A DNA stretch of 64,000 nt from Psychrobacter sp. P11G3 (GTDB lineage: Bacteria > Pseudomonadota > Gammaproteobacteria > Pseudomonadales > Moraxellaceae): the NCBI RefSeq assembly GCF_001435845.1, contig NZ_CM003596.1, positions 2,651,298-2,715,297 of the forward strand, read 5' to 3'. A program made the translations under genes and the position numbers. Shown piece after piece: positions 48,425 to 58,049 of the stretch (position 1 is its first letter; every line of letters starts with the position of its first letter). The notes beneath the pieces were generated by a model, which made no database searches, was not told the origin of the DNA, and saw nothing but the letters and a program-made list of their open reading frames with translations.

Positions 48425-48594
48425 CAACCCACCCCTACTTTGTCATGTGTAAATGGTTCTAATACGAAAGACTGTACGACTTAAATATGCGACTAAAAAA
48501 TAAACACCGCCATTCAGACAGTGTCATTTATACCTATATGTCAAAAAAGTCTCGCAAAAATGCTTAAAGGAACGACACGCATTCTTCTGAATAA

Positions 48595-49881
48595 TTATGA
48601 CTGCATAGATGGCTGAGTCGTACAGCTATCTAATAGCTTCTTTAAAAACGCATCGCAGCGTTCAATTTCGCTAAGCTCCACATACTCATCCGCTTTGTGC
48701 GCCTGCTCAATACTACCAGGGCCACAGATAATCGTTGGGATACCTGCATTAGTAAACTGACCGCCTTCAGTCGCATAAGCCACTTTATGACGCTCATCAT
48801 CTCCTGTCAGCGCAGCGATCAATGATTGCAACTCAGCACTATCATCATCTGTCATGGCTGGAACGCTTTCTTCTTGCATTAGCTCAATACCAGTCTCTGG
48901 CGCGCGTGCTTGCATTTGGGCATTTAGCTCAGAGACTTTTGCTTGAATGGGCGCTAGTATATCGTCTTGTGTCATGTGCGGCAGGTTACGATAGTCAAAG
49001 GTGAACTCGCACAGATTGGGCACGATATTAGTCGCTGTACCACCATGTATGGTACCTACTGACAATGTTGAATAAGGCACTGTAAATAACGCATCGTTAT
49101 CATCACGAGCGCTCAGCTCTTCAGCAAGCGTATCTACATAGCCAACCAATCTGCTCGCGTAGCTAATCGCATTGACACCTTGTGCAATCAATGACGAATG
49201 CGCCGACTTGCCATGTACACGGCAACGATAAACTGCGATGCCTTTATGTGCAACTACCATAGCCATGTTAGTGGGCTCACCAACGATACAGTAATCAGGC
49301 GTGATACCGCGTGCTTTTAGGTCTGCCAAAATCAATGGCGCACCCAAACAACCAACCTCTTCATCGAACGACAATGCCAAATGCAACGGACGACGTAGCT
49401 GACCGCTATTCGATAACTGCACGGCTTGCGGCAATAACGTGAGCGCACAAGCGATAAAGCCCTTCATATCACACGCACCGCGACCATATAGCTTATCACC
49501 ACGTATCGTCGCGGTAAATGGCTCTGAAGACCACGCTTGTCCATCAACTGGCACAACGTCAGTGTGGCCTGATAAGACCAGACCATTATTGATAATATCA
49601 GCGTTTTCACCAGCTGGTACAGTCACAAACAAGTTAGCTTTGGTATTAGCTTCATTAAAGGTCAAATCAACTGTAAGGCCCAACTGCTCACAGTACGACT
49701 TTACATCGTTAATCAAAGCCAAATTAGAGTGGCGACTGACCGTGTCAAAGGCGATGAGACGTGTTAGCCAATCGAGACTTTGAGTAGGATGCTCAGCACT
49801 TTTTAGCTGGACATCGATGCTATTATCAACGTTATCGCTATTACTGACGTTGTCGCTATTACTACTGTTATTTTGGATCAT
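48595..49881 (-). CDS. argE: Acetylornithine deacetylase ArgE
   Basis: Zinc M20-family enzyme releasing acetate from N-acetylornithine in arginine synthesis. Metal and catalytic residues are H106 and D108 in LSGHTDVVP, D138 in GRGACDMKG, and E174/E175 in SFDEEVGCLGA; GPGSIEQAHKADEYV gives the last ligand. Length 428 (E. coli 383). The first ~35 residues are a polar extension containing a repeated SNSDNV. AAGGA precedes the ATG. A succinyl-diaminopimelate desuccinylase or other M20 member is less likely, given the ArgE-type DWLTRLIAFDTVSRHSNL start. Confidence 0.9.
   Translation of the reverse strand: MIQNNSSNSDNVSNSDNVDNSIDVQLKSAEHPTQSLDWLTRLIAFDTVSRHSNLALINDVKSYCEQLGLTVDLTFNEANTKANLFVTVPAGENADIINNGLVLSGHTDVVPVDGQAWSSEPFTATIRGDKLYGRGACDMKGFIACALTLLPQAVQLSNSGQLRRPLHLALSFDEEVGCLGAPLILADLKARGITPDYCIVGEPTNMAMVVAHKGIAVYRCRVHGKSAHSSLIAQGVNAISYASRLVGYVDTLAEELSARDDNDALFTVPYSTLSVGTIHGGTATNIVPNLCEFTFDYRNLPHMTQDDILAPIQAKVSELNAQMQARAPETGIELMQEESVPAMTDDDSAELQSLIAALTGDDERHKVAYATEGGQFTNAGIPTIICGPGSIEQAHKADEYVELSEIERCDAFLKKLLDSCTTQPSMQS
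49829..49864. repeat. In-frame 18-bp tandem repeat in argE
   Basis: Two adjacent 18-base units (ACGTTATCGCTATTACTG and ACGTTGTCGCTATTACTA, 2 differences) encode SNSDNV twice in the N-terminal tail. Confidence 0.8.
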
Positions 49882-49929
49882 AAAATATCCTTACTACAAT
49901 TTTCAGAACTATGATGTGGCAGAGCTGTC

Positions 49930-50583
49930 TTACGATGGATTGTTATGATTCATCACATCAACCACTGGCGGCATTGGTTTTGGTAGCTTACCTTCTGCCT
50001 GCAGCTCTTTGGTTGTTTTGGCATCGATAGACAAACCAGCAATCAGTGCGATATCTTTGACAGCCTTGCGTTTACGCGTGGCAAAGCTTACGGGTACCAT
50101 ACGAGCAAATTCATAGATGTAAAGATAAGACTCTTCGCCACCTTCAAAATCTTCATCATCTTCGAGACGAATTGCGCCAATCTTAGCCAAATCAGATAGC
50201 ATCTCGTTTTCTTCACTGGTCAAACCACAATCAGTAATACCAAAACCGGTCATAAAACCGTTTGCCCACTGTTTCAACGCCATCACGCGCTCGTATAAAT
50301 CATGTTCATCATCTGGGATGAGCGGCATGTACGCGTAGGCATCATCTTTGTCTTTTAGCTGAAACACGATGTCTTCCGCTTCTTCTGTCAGCAAGGTCAA
50401 TGCAGGTTCTGGTAGCGGGGCAAAGCTAAGCTCTTCAAATACCTTAGCCCAAGTTGCTTCGTCGGGTGCATTACAAGCCGTCATAAGCCCTGTCATCATG
50501 CCATGCACTTCGCTGATAGACACGTCAGTCCAATCATCAAACGCAGTCAGCCAAGTATTCCAGCCAGAGATATTATCATTCAT
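49930..50583 (-). CDS. YgfB/UPF0149 family protein
   Basis: Cytoplasmic protein of the YgfB/YecA (UPF0149) family; in Pseudomonas aeruginosa YgfB influences AmpDh3 and beta-lactam response, a link I recall rather than see. The pattern VSEVHGMMTGLMTACNA (about 22-38; reads ISEVHGMMTG), WANGFMTGFGI (about 110-120) and EEDFEGGEESYLYIYEFARM-like acidic end are family features. Length 217 (E. coli 192). It is divergent from the zapB-like/zapA genes, an order conserved in pseudomonads and relatives, and 48 bases upstream of argE on the same strand. Confidence 0.85.
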   Translation of the reverse strand: MNDNISGWNTWLTAFDDWTDVSISEVHGMMTGLMTACNAPDEATWAKVFEELSFAPLPEPALTLLTEEAEDIVFQLKDKDDAYAYMPLIPDDEHDLYERVMALKQWANGFMTGFGITDCGLTSEENEMLSDLAKIGAIRLEDDEDFEGGEESYLYIYEFARMVPVSFATRKRKAVKDIALIAGLSIDAKTTKELQAEGKLPKPMPPVVDVMNHNNPS

Positions 50584-50795
50584 AATAGATGTCCTAGTAA
50601 TTGATTACTGCTCATAAAATAAAAATAGTCGCGATAAAATGTCATAGACAAATCATCGATAAATAAAAGTGAAAAGACAAAGCCTGATGCTTGTAATTAC
50701 TTTGTTGATATAGATATTATGCGGTCACCTATGGCATTATTAAATGCAGCGAACAAAATTCATTCACGCTTACTTGTTAAGGATAAAAACTGACT

Positions 50796-51236
50796 ATGTA
50801 TGATCAACTTAGAATATTAGAAAAAATGGTACTCGACATCAAAAAACAGTATCAGCTTGTCAGTGCTGAACTTAGCAGCTTAAAACAACATCCTGTTACT
50901 GATTCAAAAGAATTTGCCGCACTAAAAACCAAATTAGACAACAGCCATAACGAACGTGACGGTGCAAAAAAACAACTGAACGATCTCGATAAGCGCTATC
51001 AGAGTCTTGCAGAAGCGCACCATATGATCGGTGAAGAACAAGACAAACTGCAAAAACAGATCAGCCAATTACAACAACAAAACAGCGAGCTGCAACAACA
51101 CAATAATGAGCTAAAGCAGCAGTATAGCGATATCAAACAACAAAACAGTGAACTACAAAAGAAGAACCAATTGGCAGCCGAGCGTACGCAAGTCGTATTA
51201 CAGCGCCTAACCCGTATCGATCAAGCAGAAGGCTAA
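50796..51236 (+). CDS. ZapB-like (TIGR02449) coiled-coil protein
   Basis: Probable FtsZ-ring-associated coiled-coil protein, by context with zapA. Almost the entire 146 residues are helical with hydrophobic a/d positions (RILEKMVLDIKKQYQLV at the start). Residues 92-126 are five perfect heptads of the form L-Q-Q-Q-N-S-E with Leu or Ile leading each. TIGR02449 proteins are normally about 70 residues, so this one is roughly doubled by the Gln/Asn-rich coil. AAGGATAAAAACTGACT precedes the ATG. zapA follows after 106 bases. Confidence 0.7.
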   Translation: MYDQLRILEKMVLDIKKQYQLVSAELSSLKQHPVTDSKEFAALKTKLDNSHNERDGAKKQLNDLDKRYQSLAEAHHMIGEEQDKLQKQISQLQQQNSELQQHNNELKQQYSDIKQQNSELQKKNQLAAERTQVVLQRLTRIDQAEG

Positions 51237-51342
51237 CGCATTCTTGCAATAGATAGCAGACATATTGCTTGTAAAACTGCATAACGCTATTTGTAAAATC
51301 TGATATCACTCATTTCACTGACCAGACATTGTAGGATTTATC

Positions 51343-51804
51343 ATGACCGATGACCAAAGCAAATCGATAGAAAAACAACCAAAAAATACTCAAGCGCCAA
51401 GTGCGCCAGTAACAAGTGTGCCAGTACCAGCGCAAAAAACGACACCAACAGCATCAAATATATCAAGCGCCATGGCACAATCTAATACCAAGACACCTAA
51501 AGCACCAGAACCACAAATCAAGAAAGTTGATATTGCAATTGCTGGGGTTACTTATCCAATCTTTTGTCCAGTACATGAGCAAGAAGAGCTACTGTCAGCG
51601 GTTTCGTATATTAACAACTATGCGCTCGATCTAAAAAGAGATGCGCCAAGCCTTAGTCAAGAAAGCATACTGGTACTGTGCTGCTTAAACTTGTATGAAA
51701 AAATCCATGCCAATCAAAGAAGTGACGAAGATCGCTTGCAGAAAGACAAACAGTCCGAGGCATTGCTCAATAAAATCATGAAAGATGCTCATTCTATTCT
51801 GTAG
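51343..51804 (+). CDS. zapA: Cell division protein ZapA
   Basis: Cross-links FtsZ protofilaments at the division ring. The ZapA core is residues about 62-150: VDIAIAGVTYPIFCPVHEQEEL, then SAVSYINNYALDLK and QESILVLCCLNLYEKI, followed by a short coiled coil. About 58 Pro/Thr/Ser/Ala-rich residues precede the core, making 153 residues against about 109 in E. coli. It follows the zapB-like gene and ends at a clear terminator. 6S RNA and ygfA, which follow zapA in many relatives, are not seen here. Confidence 0.88.
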   Translation: MTDDQSKSIEKQPKNTQAPSAPVTSVPVPAQKTTPTASNISSAMAQSNTKTPKAPEPQIKKVDIAIAGVTYPIFCPVHEQEELLSAVSYINNYALDLKRDAPSLSQESILVLCCLNLYEKIHANQRSDEDRLQKDKQSEALLNKIMKDAHSIL

Positions 51805-51830
51805 ATGCATCGTACTGTATTAAACACATA

Positions 51831-51862
51831 AGCGCCTAGCCAATAAAGTTAGGCGCTTTTTT
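51831..51862 (+). terminator. Rho-independent terminator of zapA
   Basis: Stem AGCGCCTA/TAGGCGCT with an 11-base loop, followed by six T. Confidence 0.85.
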
Positions 51863-51882
51863 ATGGTCAATCATTTATCTAT

Positions 51883-52173
51883 TTATGCATAAGGCGTGTA
51901 GGTCTTGCCTGCGTGAAAGTCTGCCTGATGCTCATAATTGCAAAAGAATAACTCTTGGTTCGCTTCAACGTTGCCATCGATAGTTGTAGTTGTTTTGGTT
52001 TCAAGTACGCCGCGATATTCAGCCAAGCTGTTGCCACAGAAATTACACTGACGTGGAGTGATCACATCCCCTTCTTTTGGCATCATGCTTTTAGGTGCAC
52101 GCGGGTACATAAACTTGTAAAAAGCCCACATTGAAGCCCAAATAATAAGGATGACAATAATAACAGCAAACAC
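51883..52173 (-). CDS. Small membrane protein with zinc-ribbon-like Cys motif (PP0621-like)
   Basis: One N-terminal membrane helix (FAVIIVILIIWASMWAFY, residues about 2-19) then a basic RAPKSMMP stretch and a soluble domain with CNFCGNSL (CxxC) and ELFFCNYEHQADFH (C...H...H), likely a small zinc site. The layout (single helix, CxxC, F-C-x-x-x-H) recalls the PP0621 family, but I am not certain. The start is GTG with AAGGAG eight bases upstream. Function unknown; it is converging on zapA and upstream of glyS in reverse orientation order. Confidence 0.65.
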   Translation of the reverse strand: MFAVIIVILIIWASMWAFYKFMYPRAPKSMMPKEGDVITPRQCNFCGNSLAEYRGVLETKTTTTIDGNVEANQELFFCNYEHQADFHAGKTYTPYA

Positions 52174-52374
52174 GGCAGTGCTCCTTCGATTACGGGTAAA
52201 CGTGAGAAATAATGAAATCTACTAAATAAGATTACTTAAGACGTTTTGATAGCATAAATTTTACCGTCAATAATAGCGATAATACAATGCCTTTACCGTT
52301 TAATTGCTGATTGCACTAATTGACTGGTTATATCTAACGGATAACTGTATGAGTAAACCAGTCAACTGCATAAC

Positions 52375-52406
52375 AAAAAACCTGGCCATGATAAGCCAGG
52401 TTTTTT
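52375..52406 (-). terminator. Rho-independent terminator of glyQ-glyS
   Basis: Stem CCTGGC/GCCAGG between A and T tracts, about 65 bases after the glyS stop. Confidence 0.8.
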
Positions 52407-52470
52407 ATCAAAAGTAACAGTCAAGTTAAAACAATAATCAGGTTAAAGTAACTATCAGCTTTTAGCAGAG

Positions 52471-54564
52471 TTACAGCTGTAGCTCACTGATATCAGCTAC
52501 CGTCAAGAACAAGGCGCGAACCTGCTTTAGCAATGCCAAGCGATTGTTTTTAAGTGCAGCATCTTCACTGTTGACCATTACTTGATCAAAGAACTGGGTC
52601 AACGGCTCATCTAAGCTAGCCAGCGTTTGCAATACTTGCGTATAGTCAGCTTGCTCCAGCAATGGTTGTACCACTGTCTGTGCTTGCTGCACATTCGCAT
52701 ATAAATTTTGCTCAGCAGGTTCAGACAGTAGTGATTCATCGACTGTATCAGCCACACTTACTTCTGACTTGGCCAATATATTAGCAACGCGTTTGTTTGA
52801 ATCAGCCAACATCGACGCTTGTGACAGCTCGCTAAATGCTTGCACTGCACGGATACGCTGATCAAAATCAAGCGGCATATGCGGGTTAATCGCTTGTACT
52901 GCCTGAATCGTATCGACGCTAACGCCCTGCTCTGTATACATCGCACGGTAGCGCGAGTTTAGGAATGCCATGACTTGGGTAAAAGTATCACCCATTTTGG
53001 CAATCTTGCTACCTTCAGCATCGCTATAGCCTTTAATCGCTTGCTCAACGAGCGCTACCAGATTAATCGGCAACTGCTTTTCGATCAAAATACGCAAGAT
53101 ACCAATAGCAGAACGACGTAAGCTAAACGGATCCTTTGAACCTGTCGGTGCTTGATCAATCGCAAAAATACCAACCAATGTATCCAAACGATCAGCTAAC
53201 GCTAAGCAAATACCAATCGGTGTTTGTGGTAACACATCACCACTGAATTTCGGCAGATATTGCTCTTCTAAACTGGCTGCAACCGCTTCAGGCTCATCGT
53301 TTAGACGCGCATAATACGTACCTGCGATACCTTGTAATTCAGGGTATTCGCCGACGAGCGAGCTGGCCAAATCTGCTTTAGATAAAATGCCCGCACGTAC
53401 GGTTTCATCGACATTGATATCGTGACCCTGCTGCTGCATTAACGTGGCGATGAATGCTGCCAGTCTAGCAATACGCTCAGACTTCTCCCAAATCGTACCC
53501 AGTTTGTCTTGGAATACGCGATTTTTTAGGCTTTCTGTGAGCGCAAACAATGGCTGCTTTTGATCTTGCAAGAAGAAAAACTCTGCATCAGCCAAACGTG
53601 GACGTACAACTTTTTCATTACCTTCGATAATCTGGTTAGGATCTTTTGATTCAATATTGGTAATAAAGATAAAGTAAGGCTGTAATTTGCCAGTTTTATC
53701 GGTTAAGCAGAAATATTTTTGATCCGCTTGCATGGTCGAGATAAGTGCCTCTTGCGGTACTTGTAAAAAGCGCGCTTCAAAGCTTGCTCGTAGCGCAATT
53801 GGGAAATCAACCAATGCGGTGACTTCGTCCAACAAATACTGCGGTACGATGGCATCGGAATTAACCTCATCCGCTAAAGCTTTGACTTGGTTTTTGATCA
53901 GCATTTGACGCTTATCAAAATCTGCCACCACTTTTAGACCACTTAGTAATTCTTCATAATCATTGGCATGAGCAATGTTATGGTAATCAGGGCTGTGGAA
54001 GCGATGACCACGCGTTTGCGTACCAGTCTGATGACCTTGGATAGTAGCATCGATGACAGTATCATCCTGCATCAATACTGCCCACTGTACTGGACGTACA
54101 AACTCGTTGCGGCTAGCGCCTGAACGCATACGTTTGGCTATCGGCAGATTATCTAGCGCGGTTTGGAAAATAGCAGGCAGTAGCTCAGTAGTCGCTTGAC
54201 CACGGATGGTTTGCTCAAAACCAACATAGTCACCTTTATCGGTATTAATCGTCGTAAGCTCGCTAGCTTCAATACCCAAACCTTTGGCAAAACCCATGGC
54301 CGCACGTGTTGGATTACCCTCTGCGTCAAATGCCGCTTTAATCGCTGGTCCGCGTTTTTGTTCAGTACGATCCGGCTGCTTATCGCTAATACCTTGAATC
54401 TGAATTGCCAAACGGCGCGGAGCAGCAAAGGCTTTGATACTATCAAAGGTAATATCTGCTGCAGTTAATTGCTCAGTAACACTGGCTTGTAGCGCATCAC
54501 GTAATGGTTTTAGGCTCTTTGGAGGTAGCTCTTCACACCCCAGTTCAAATAGAATAGTACTCAT
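52471..54564 (-). CDS. glyS: Glycyl-tRNA synthetase beta subunit GlyS
   Basis: Beta chain of the alpha2beta2 glycyl-tRNA synthetase, contributing tRNA recognition. Starts FELGCEELPPKSLKPLRDAL; contains FAAPRRLAI, VGEYPELQGIAG and TGSKDPFSLRRSAIGILRI, all characteristic, and ends in an anticodon-binding-type helical domain with NRLALLKQVRALFLTVADIS. Length 697 (E. coli 689). AGGAG precedes the ATG, nine bases after the glyQ stop, so the two are translated from one transcript. Confidence 0.97.
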   Translation of the reverse strand: MSTILFELGCEELPPKSLKPLRDALQASVTEQLTAADITFDSIKAFAAPRRLAIQIQGISDKQPDRTEQKRGPAIKAAFDAEGNPTRAAMGFAKGLGIEASELTTINTDKGDYVGFEQTIRGQATTELLPAIFQTALDNLPIAKRMRSGASRNEFVRPVQWAVLMQDDTVIDATIQGHQTGTQTRGHRFHSPDYHNIAHANDYEELLSGLKVVADFDKRQMLIKNQVKALADEVNSDAIVPQYLLDEVTALVDFPIALRASFEARFLQVPQEALISTMQADQKYFCLTDKTGKLQPYFIFITNIESKDPNQIIEGNEKVVRPRLADAEFFFLQDQKQPLFALTESLKNRVFQDKLGTIWEKSERIARLAAFIATLMQQQGHDINVDETVRAGILSKADLASSLVGEYPELQGIAGTYYARLNDEPEAVAASLEEQYLPKFSGDVLPQTPIGICLALADRLDTLVGIFAIDQAPTGSKDPFSLRRSAIGILRILIEKQLPINLVALVEQAIKGYSDAEGSKIAKMGDTFTQVMAFLNSRYRAMYTEQGVSVDTIQAVQAINPHMPLDFDQRIRAVQAFSELSQASMLADSNKRVANILAKSEVSVADTVDESLLSEPAEQNLYANVQQAQTVVQPLLEQADYTQVLQTLASLDEPLTQFFDQVMVNSEDAALKNNRLALLKQVRALFLTVADISELQL

Positions 54565-54573
54565 GGGATGCTC

Positions 54574-55641
54574 CTATTTATCGTTAGTAGATTGGTTAGT
54601 GTCAGTATTTTCTTTTGCTACGCCATCTGCTGCTAAGCTGTCTGCTGCCACGTCTTCTTTTGATAAATACTTATCAAGTGCGGCTTGGCGATGCTCTTCA
54701 TCAGCCAACGGGAAGCCCAATTTGGCACGAGCTTCGACATAACCAAAGGCAACTTTACGAGCAAGCGTACGCACACGTAGGATAAAACGCTGACGCTCAG
54801 TCACTGAAATCGCGCCACGTGCATCAAGCAAGTTAAACGCATGTGATGCCTTTAATACCATCTCATAAGCTGGCAATGGCAATCCTGCATCGACCAATTT
54901 GTCGGCTTGTTGCTCATAAAAATCAAACATCTCGCCCATCATCGGCACATCAGCGTGCTCAAAATTGTAGGTAGACTGCTCGACTTCGTTTTGATGAAAG
55001 ACATCGCCATACGTGACACGACCAAATTCACCATCTGCCCAGACCAAATCATAAACGCTATCAACGCCTTGTACATACATGGCCAAACGCTCAAGTCCAT
55101 AAGTGATTTCGCCAGTGACTGGGAAACATTCAATACCGCCGACTTGCTGGAAGTACGTGAACTGCGTGACTTCCATACCGTTTAACCAGATCTCCCAACC
55201 AAGTCCCCACGCACCAAGCGTTGGCGACTCCCAGTTGTCTTCTACAAAGCGCACATCATGCACCAATGGATCAATACCGATGGCTCGTAGTGAGTCCAAA
55301 TACAACTCTTGGATATTAGGTGGATTTGGCTTTAGTACAACTTGGAACTGATAATAATGCTGTAGGCGGTTCGGGTTATCACCATAGCGCCCGTCAGTAG
55401 GACGACGTGATGGCTGTACATACGCTGCATTCCAACGCTCAGGACCTAACGAGCGCAAAAACGTCGCGGTATGAAAAGTACCTGCACCGACTTCCATGTC
55501 GTAGGGCTGCAATACAACGCAGCCTTTATCGGCCCAATAATTTTGCAAAGTTAAGATTAAATCTTGAAAAGTCATCGGTTGAGAGTCTTTATCTTGTGTC
55601 ATCGGGTTTATCGCTTGGGATGTCATAGTTTCGGTTTTCAT
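54574..55641 (-). CDS. glyQ: Glycyl-tRNA synthetase alpha subunit GlyQ
   Basis: Catalytic chain that activates glycine. Signatures are [40 protein letters not shown] and [20 protein letters not shown] (class II motif 2 region), then [16 protein letters not shown]. The final ~35 residues (after the family end, about 318) form an extra acidic/polar tail with [17 protein letters not shown]. Length 355 (E. coli 303). Several ATGs are close together at the start (MKTETM...); the first is used. It heads the glyQ-glyS operon. Confidence 0.97.
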   Translation of the reverse strand: MKTETMTSQAINPMTQDKDSQPMTFQDLILTLQNYWADKGCVVLQPYDMEVGAGTFHTATFLRSLGPERWNAAYVQPSRRPTDGRYGDNPNRLQHYYQFQVVLKPNPPNIQELYLDSLRAIGIDPLVHDVRFVEDNWESPTLGAWGLGWEIWLNGMEVTQFTYFQQVGGIECFPVTGEITYGLERLAMYVQGVDSVYDLVWADGEFGRVTYGDVFHQNEVEQSTYNFEHADVPMMGEMFDFYEQQADKLVDAGLPLPAYEMVLKASHAFNLLDARGAISVTERQRFILRVRTLARKVAFGYVEARAKLGFPLADEEHRQAALDKYLSKEDVAADSLAADGVAKENTDTNQSTNDK

Positions 55642-56035
55642 AGTAAAGCCACTGTGAAATGAGTATTATTAAATAAATCTCTGATAGCGCTCGCGCGACC
55701 TATTCGGTAACGACTCTATCTGCCTGCTCACCTTACTAAAAATTGACTATTTTATCCATATTTACATCAACTAAATTTGCATAGTGGGCACAAAACCTCA
55801 GTTGTATAGCGTATTTTTAGGCAAATCATCATGGAAGTCGTACTAATACAATAAATAAAAAAATACCCAAATGCGCTAGCATTCGGGCAGGAGGAAAATT
55901 GTATCTTGGGCATCCTGATTGATCAGGCTTTTTATTTTTTAGAGGTCTACTGTTTTTAGCAACTACGTCTAACTTAAACTTGACTCTTTAACTGACTTAA
56001 AAAAGCTAATCTTAAAAATAACTATCAGGCTCTTG
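55642..56035. other. Intergenic region between pspC-like gene and glyQ
   Basis: About 390 bases with the pspC-side terminator (separately listed) and presumably the glyQ promoter. No conserved leader (such as a T-box) is visible. Confidence 0.4.
55857..55887 (-). terminator. Terminator of the PspC-domain gene
   Basis: On the minus strand CCCGAATG pairs with CATTTGGG (one G-T pair) and runs into a long T-rich tract. Confidence 0.65.
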
Positions 56036-56248
56036 CTATTGATAAGACTGACTATTTGCTTTTGGCATAATTATCCATAAGATGATATAAATTAAAATGC
56101 CTGGTACTGCTGCGCTTAACGATGAGATGATTACGAATAATACTCTCACCCATGTTGGCGACCAACCAGCATATTCTGCAATGCCACCCATCACACCTGC
56201 TATCATGCGATTATTTGGTGAGCGATGTAATTTTGCTAACTTAGCCAA
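56036..56248 (-). CDS. PspC-domain protein
   Basis: Small membrane protein with a single PspC domain: LHRSPNNRMIAGVMGGIAEY (in part) and GWSPTWVRVLFVIIS, followed by a long hydrophobic segment (about 40-62) ending WIIMPKA. In enterobacteria PspC senses envelope stress with PspB and PspA; no pspA, pspB or pspF is nearby, so a stand-alone role is all that can be said. Length 70, shorter than E. coli PspC (119), as in many single-domain members. Confidence 0.85.
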   Translation of the reverse strand: MAKLAKLHRSPNNRMIAGVMGGIAEYAGWSPTWVRVLFVIISSLSAAVPGILIYIILWIIMPKANSQSYQ

Positions 56249-56990
56249 ATCAAATACCTCTCTTTTTTCTATTCTTGTTTATTTTTTATTCTATTTTTTG
56301 ATTGTCTTACGTATTTAGCTAAAACATTATCTTTCTTTGCTAACTTACGAATCAGTATATCAATAATTCAGGATTTATCTGTTGAAGGTATAGCAGTACT
56401 TTGTGAGTTTATGCTACTCAAGCTTACCCTAATCTGTCATAGCACCATGCAAGCCCCTGATTTTAAATAGTTATTTCAAAATGTTTCAAAACTACCTTTG
56501 TTGCTATAACTTTGCAATTTAGCTTCACGTATCTCGTTATTTTTAATTTAATCAAAGAGATAAGCTGGCTTTATAACGCTAAAATTGAGTCAAACTTTTG
56601 ATAGTCTGAATAATATTTTAGCTAACCAATTTTACTCAGTTAAAAAATTCTCAATTAAAAAACGTGCGATTCCTTGTACGTTCGATATACCTTATTTTTA
56701 CAATAACCCACCTGCAAATCATCTAAAAGCTTTATACCATGCTGATAAGCAATTTAGGTTTTCAGATGTTCTATGATAAAAACTAGGACACTGCTCAACT
56801 ATTAGGTAAAGTACCTTTACGAAGAATAGTAGAAGTAAAAAACGTGGTTGGTATTACGATTCTTAATAGGTGTCTACTTTGGATCTTGATAGATGTCTAG
56901 TTTGGCTCATTCAACTCAAACAGTATTAGTCGTAGTTTTTGAAATAGACATGGAACACTGAGATTAGAATAAAAAATAATAAGGATAACT
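56249..56990. other. Intergenic region between the PspC gene and nadR
   Basis: About 740 AT-rich bases. Near the nadR end, two imperfect 23-base units (around 56866-56888 and 56889-56911) share a TAG-TGTCTA-TTTGG pattern and recall insertion-sequence ends, but there is no second end. A 63-codon TTG-started frame (56585-56776) is not convincing. No RNA gene recognised. Confidence 0.4.
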
Positions 56991-58049
56991 ATGTACGACA
57001 CTGGATTGATGATTGGACATTTCGAGCCCCTGCACTTAGGGCAGATGCGCAGCATATTGGATGCAGCAGGACAAGCCAAAACCTTGCATATCGTTATTAT
57101 GGCGCATCCATTGCCGCATCCTGATTTTACCATCACCTTACAAGACAAAGCACGTTGGCTACAGATGGCCTGTGTCGACTTGCCATTTATTCATATTCAT
57201 ACTACTCATGAGATCGAGCTACCGCTGCACGAACATCTGTATAGTGCCAGTGATGATGTCAGTATTGATGTCGATGCTAGTAATGTCAAATTACAACGTT
57301 TGATGGACGCCTTATCACTATCAACAGAGACTGTATTGTTTATGGCGGACAACCATCCGCTCACTCGCAATGACATACAAGAGCAGTTGCTTTTGCCAGT
57401 CGTTACTACGCCGCTACAGCCGGAATTTGATTCTTATGCCATTGCGCGTGATCCAGTCGCCTATTGGTCAGAACTTCATCCGCAAGCCCGCGTCGACTAT
57501 ACCAAGACTGTTGCTATCGTCGGCGGTGAAAGCTCAGGTAAGACAACGCTAGTCCATAAGCTTGCCAATTATTATGGTGCCAGCTTTGCCCTAGAAATGG
57601 GTCGTTTGTATGTCGGTACAGATTTGGGTGGTAGCGAGGTTGGCCTGCAATATAGTGATTATGGCCCTATTTGTCTTGATCACGCTGAGGCAATCCGAGA
57701 AGCTAAAGCCAATGCAACGGCCCCTATCACCATCGTTGATACTGACTTTGTCACTACGCAAGCATTTTGTGAAGAATACGAGGGTCGCACGCATCCTTTT
57801 GTGGCTGCTTGTATTGATGAGTTTCGTTTAGACCACACCATCATGCTAGACAACAATACTCCATGGGTTGACGATGGTATGCGATCTTTGGGTACGCCTG
57901 AAGCGCGTGGACGCTTTGAGCAGCGTTTGATAGATATTTTTGCGCGTCACGATATTGCACCGCATATGATTGATCAGCCCGACTATGACGCTCGCTATCA
58001 GCAAGCATTGTTATTGATTGATCAATATATCTATGGCAAAAAATCATAA
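56991..58049 (+). CDS. nadR: NadR-like ribosylnicotinamide kinase with degenerate NMN adenylyltransferase domain
   Basis: NadR phosphorylates nicotinamide riboside (C-terminal kinase) and adenylylates NMN (N-terminal domain). The kinase P-loop GGESSGKTT is intact at 178-186, followed by ALEMGRLYV and IVDTDFVTTQAF. In the N-terminal half, the nucleotidyltransferase motif reads GHFEPLHLGQ (9-18), ending Gln where His is usual, and the ISGTQIR-type motif before the kinase is replaced by DSYAIARDP (147-155). No N-terminal helix-turn-helix repressor domain is present (E. coli NadR 410 residues; this 352). pnuC follows, forming a nicotinamide riboside uptake and phosphorylation unit. AAGGATAACT precedes the ATG. 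Confidence 0.88.
   Translation: MYDTGLMIGHFEPLHLGQMRSILDAAGQAKTLHIVIMAHPLPHPDFTITLQDKARWLQMACVDLPFIHIHTTHEIELPLHEHLYSASDDVSIDVDASNVKLQRLMDALSLSTETVLFMADNHPLTRNDIQEQLLLPVVTTPLQPEFDSYAIARDPVAYWSELHPQARVDYTKTVAIVGGESSGKTTLVHKLANYYGASFALEMGRLYVGTDLGGSEVGLQYSDYGPICLDHAEAIREAKANATAPITIVDTDFVTTQAFCEEYEGRTHPFVAACIDEFRLDHTIMLDNNTPWVDDGMRSLGTPEARGRFEQRLIDIFARHDIAPHMIDQPDYDARYQQALLLIDQYIYGKKS

Noticed and set aside
51805..51882. 6S RNA gene after zapA
   Set aside because: The conserved zapA-ssrS order is not kept; the terminator and next gene follow within 80 bases.
56585..56776. 63-codon open frame upstream of nadR
   Set aside because: TTG start, no ribosome-binding site and no recognisable features.
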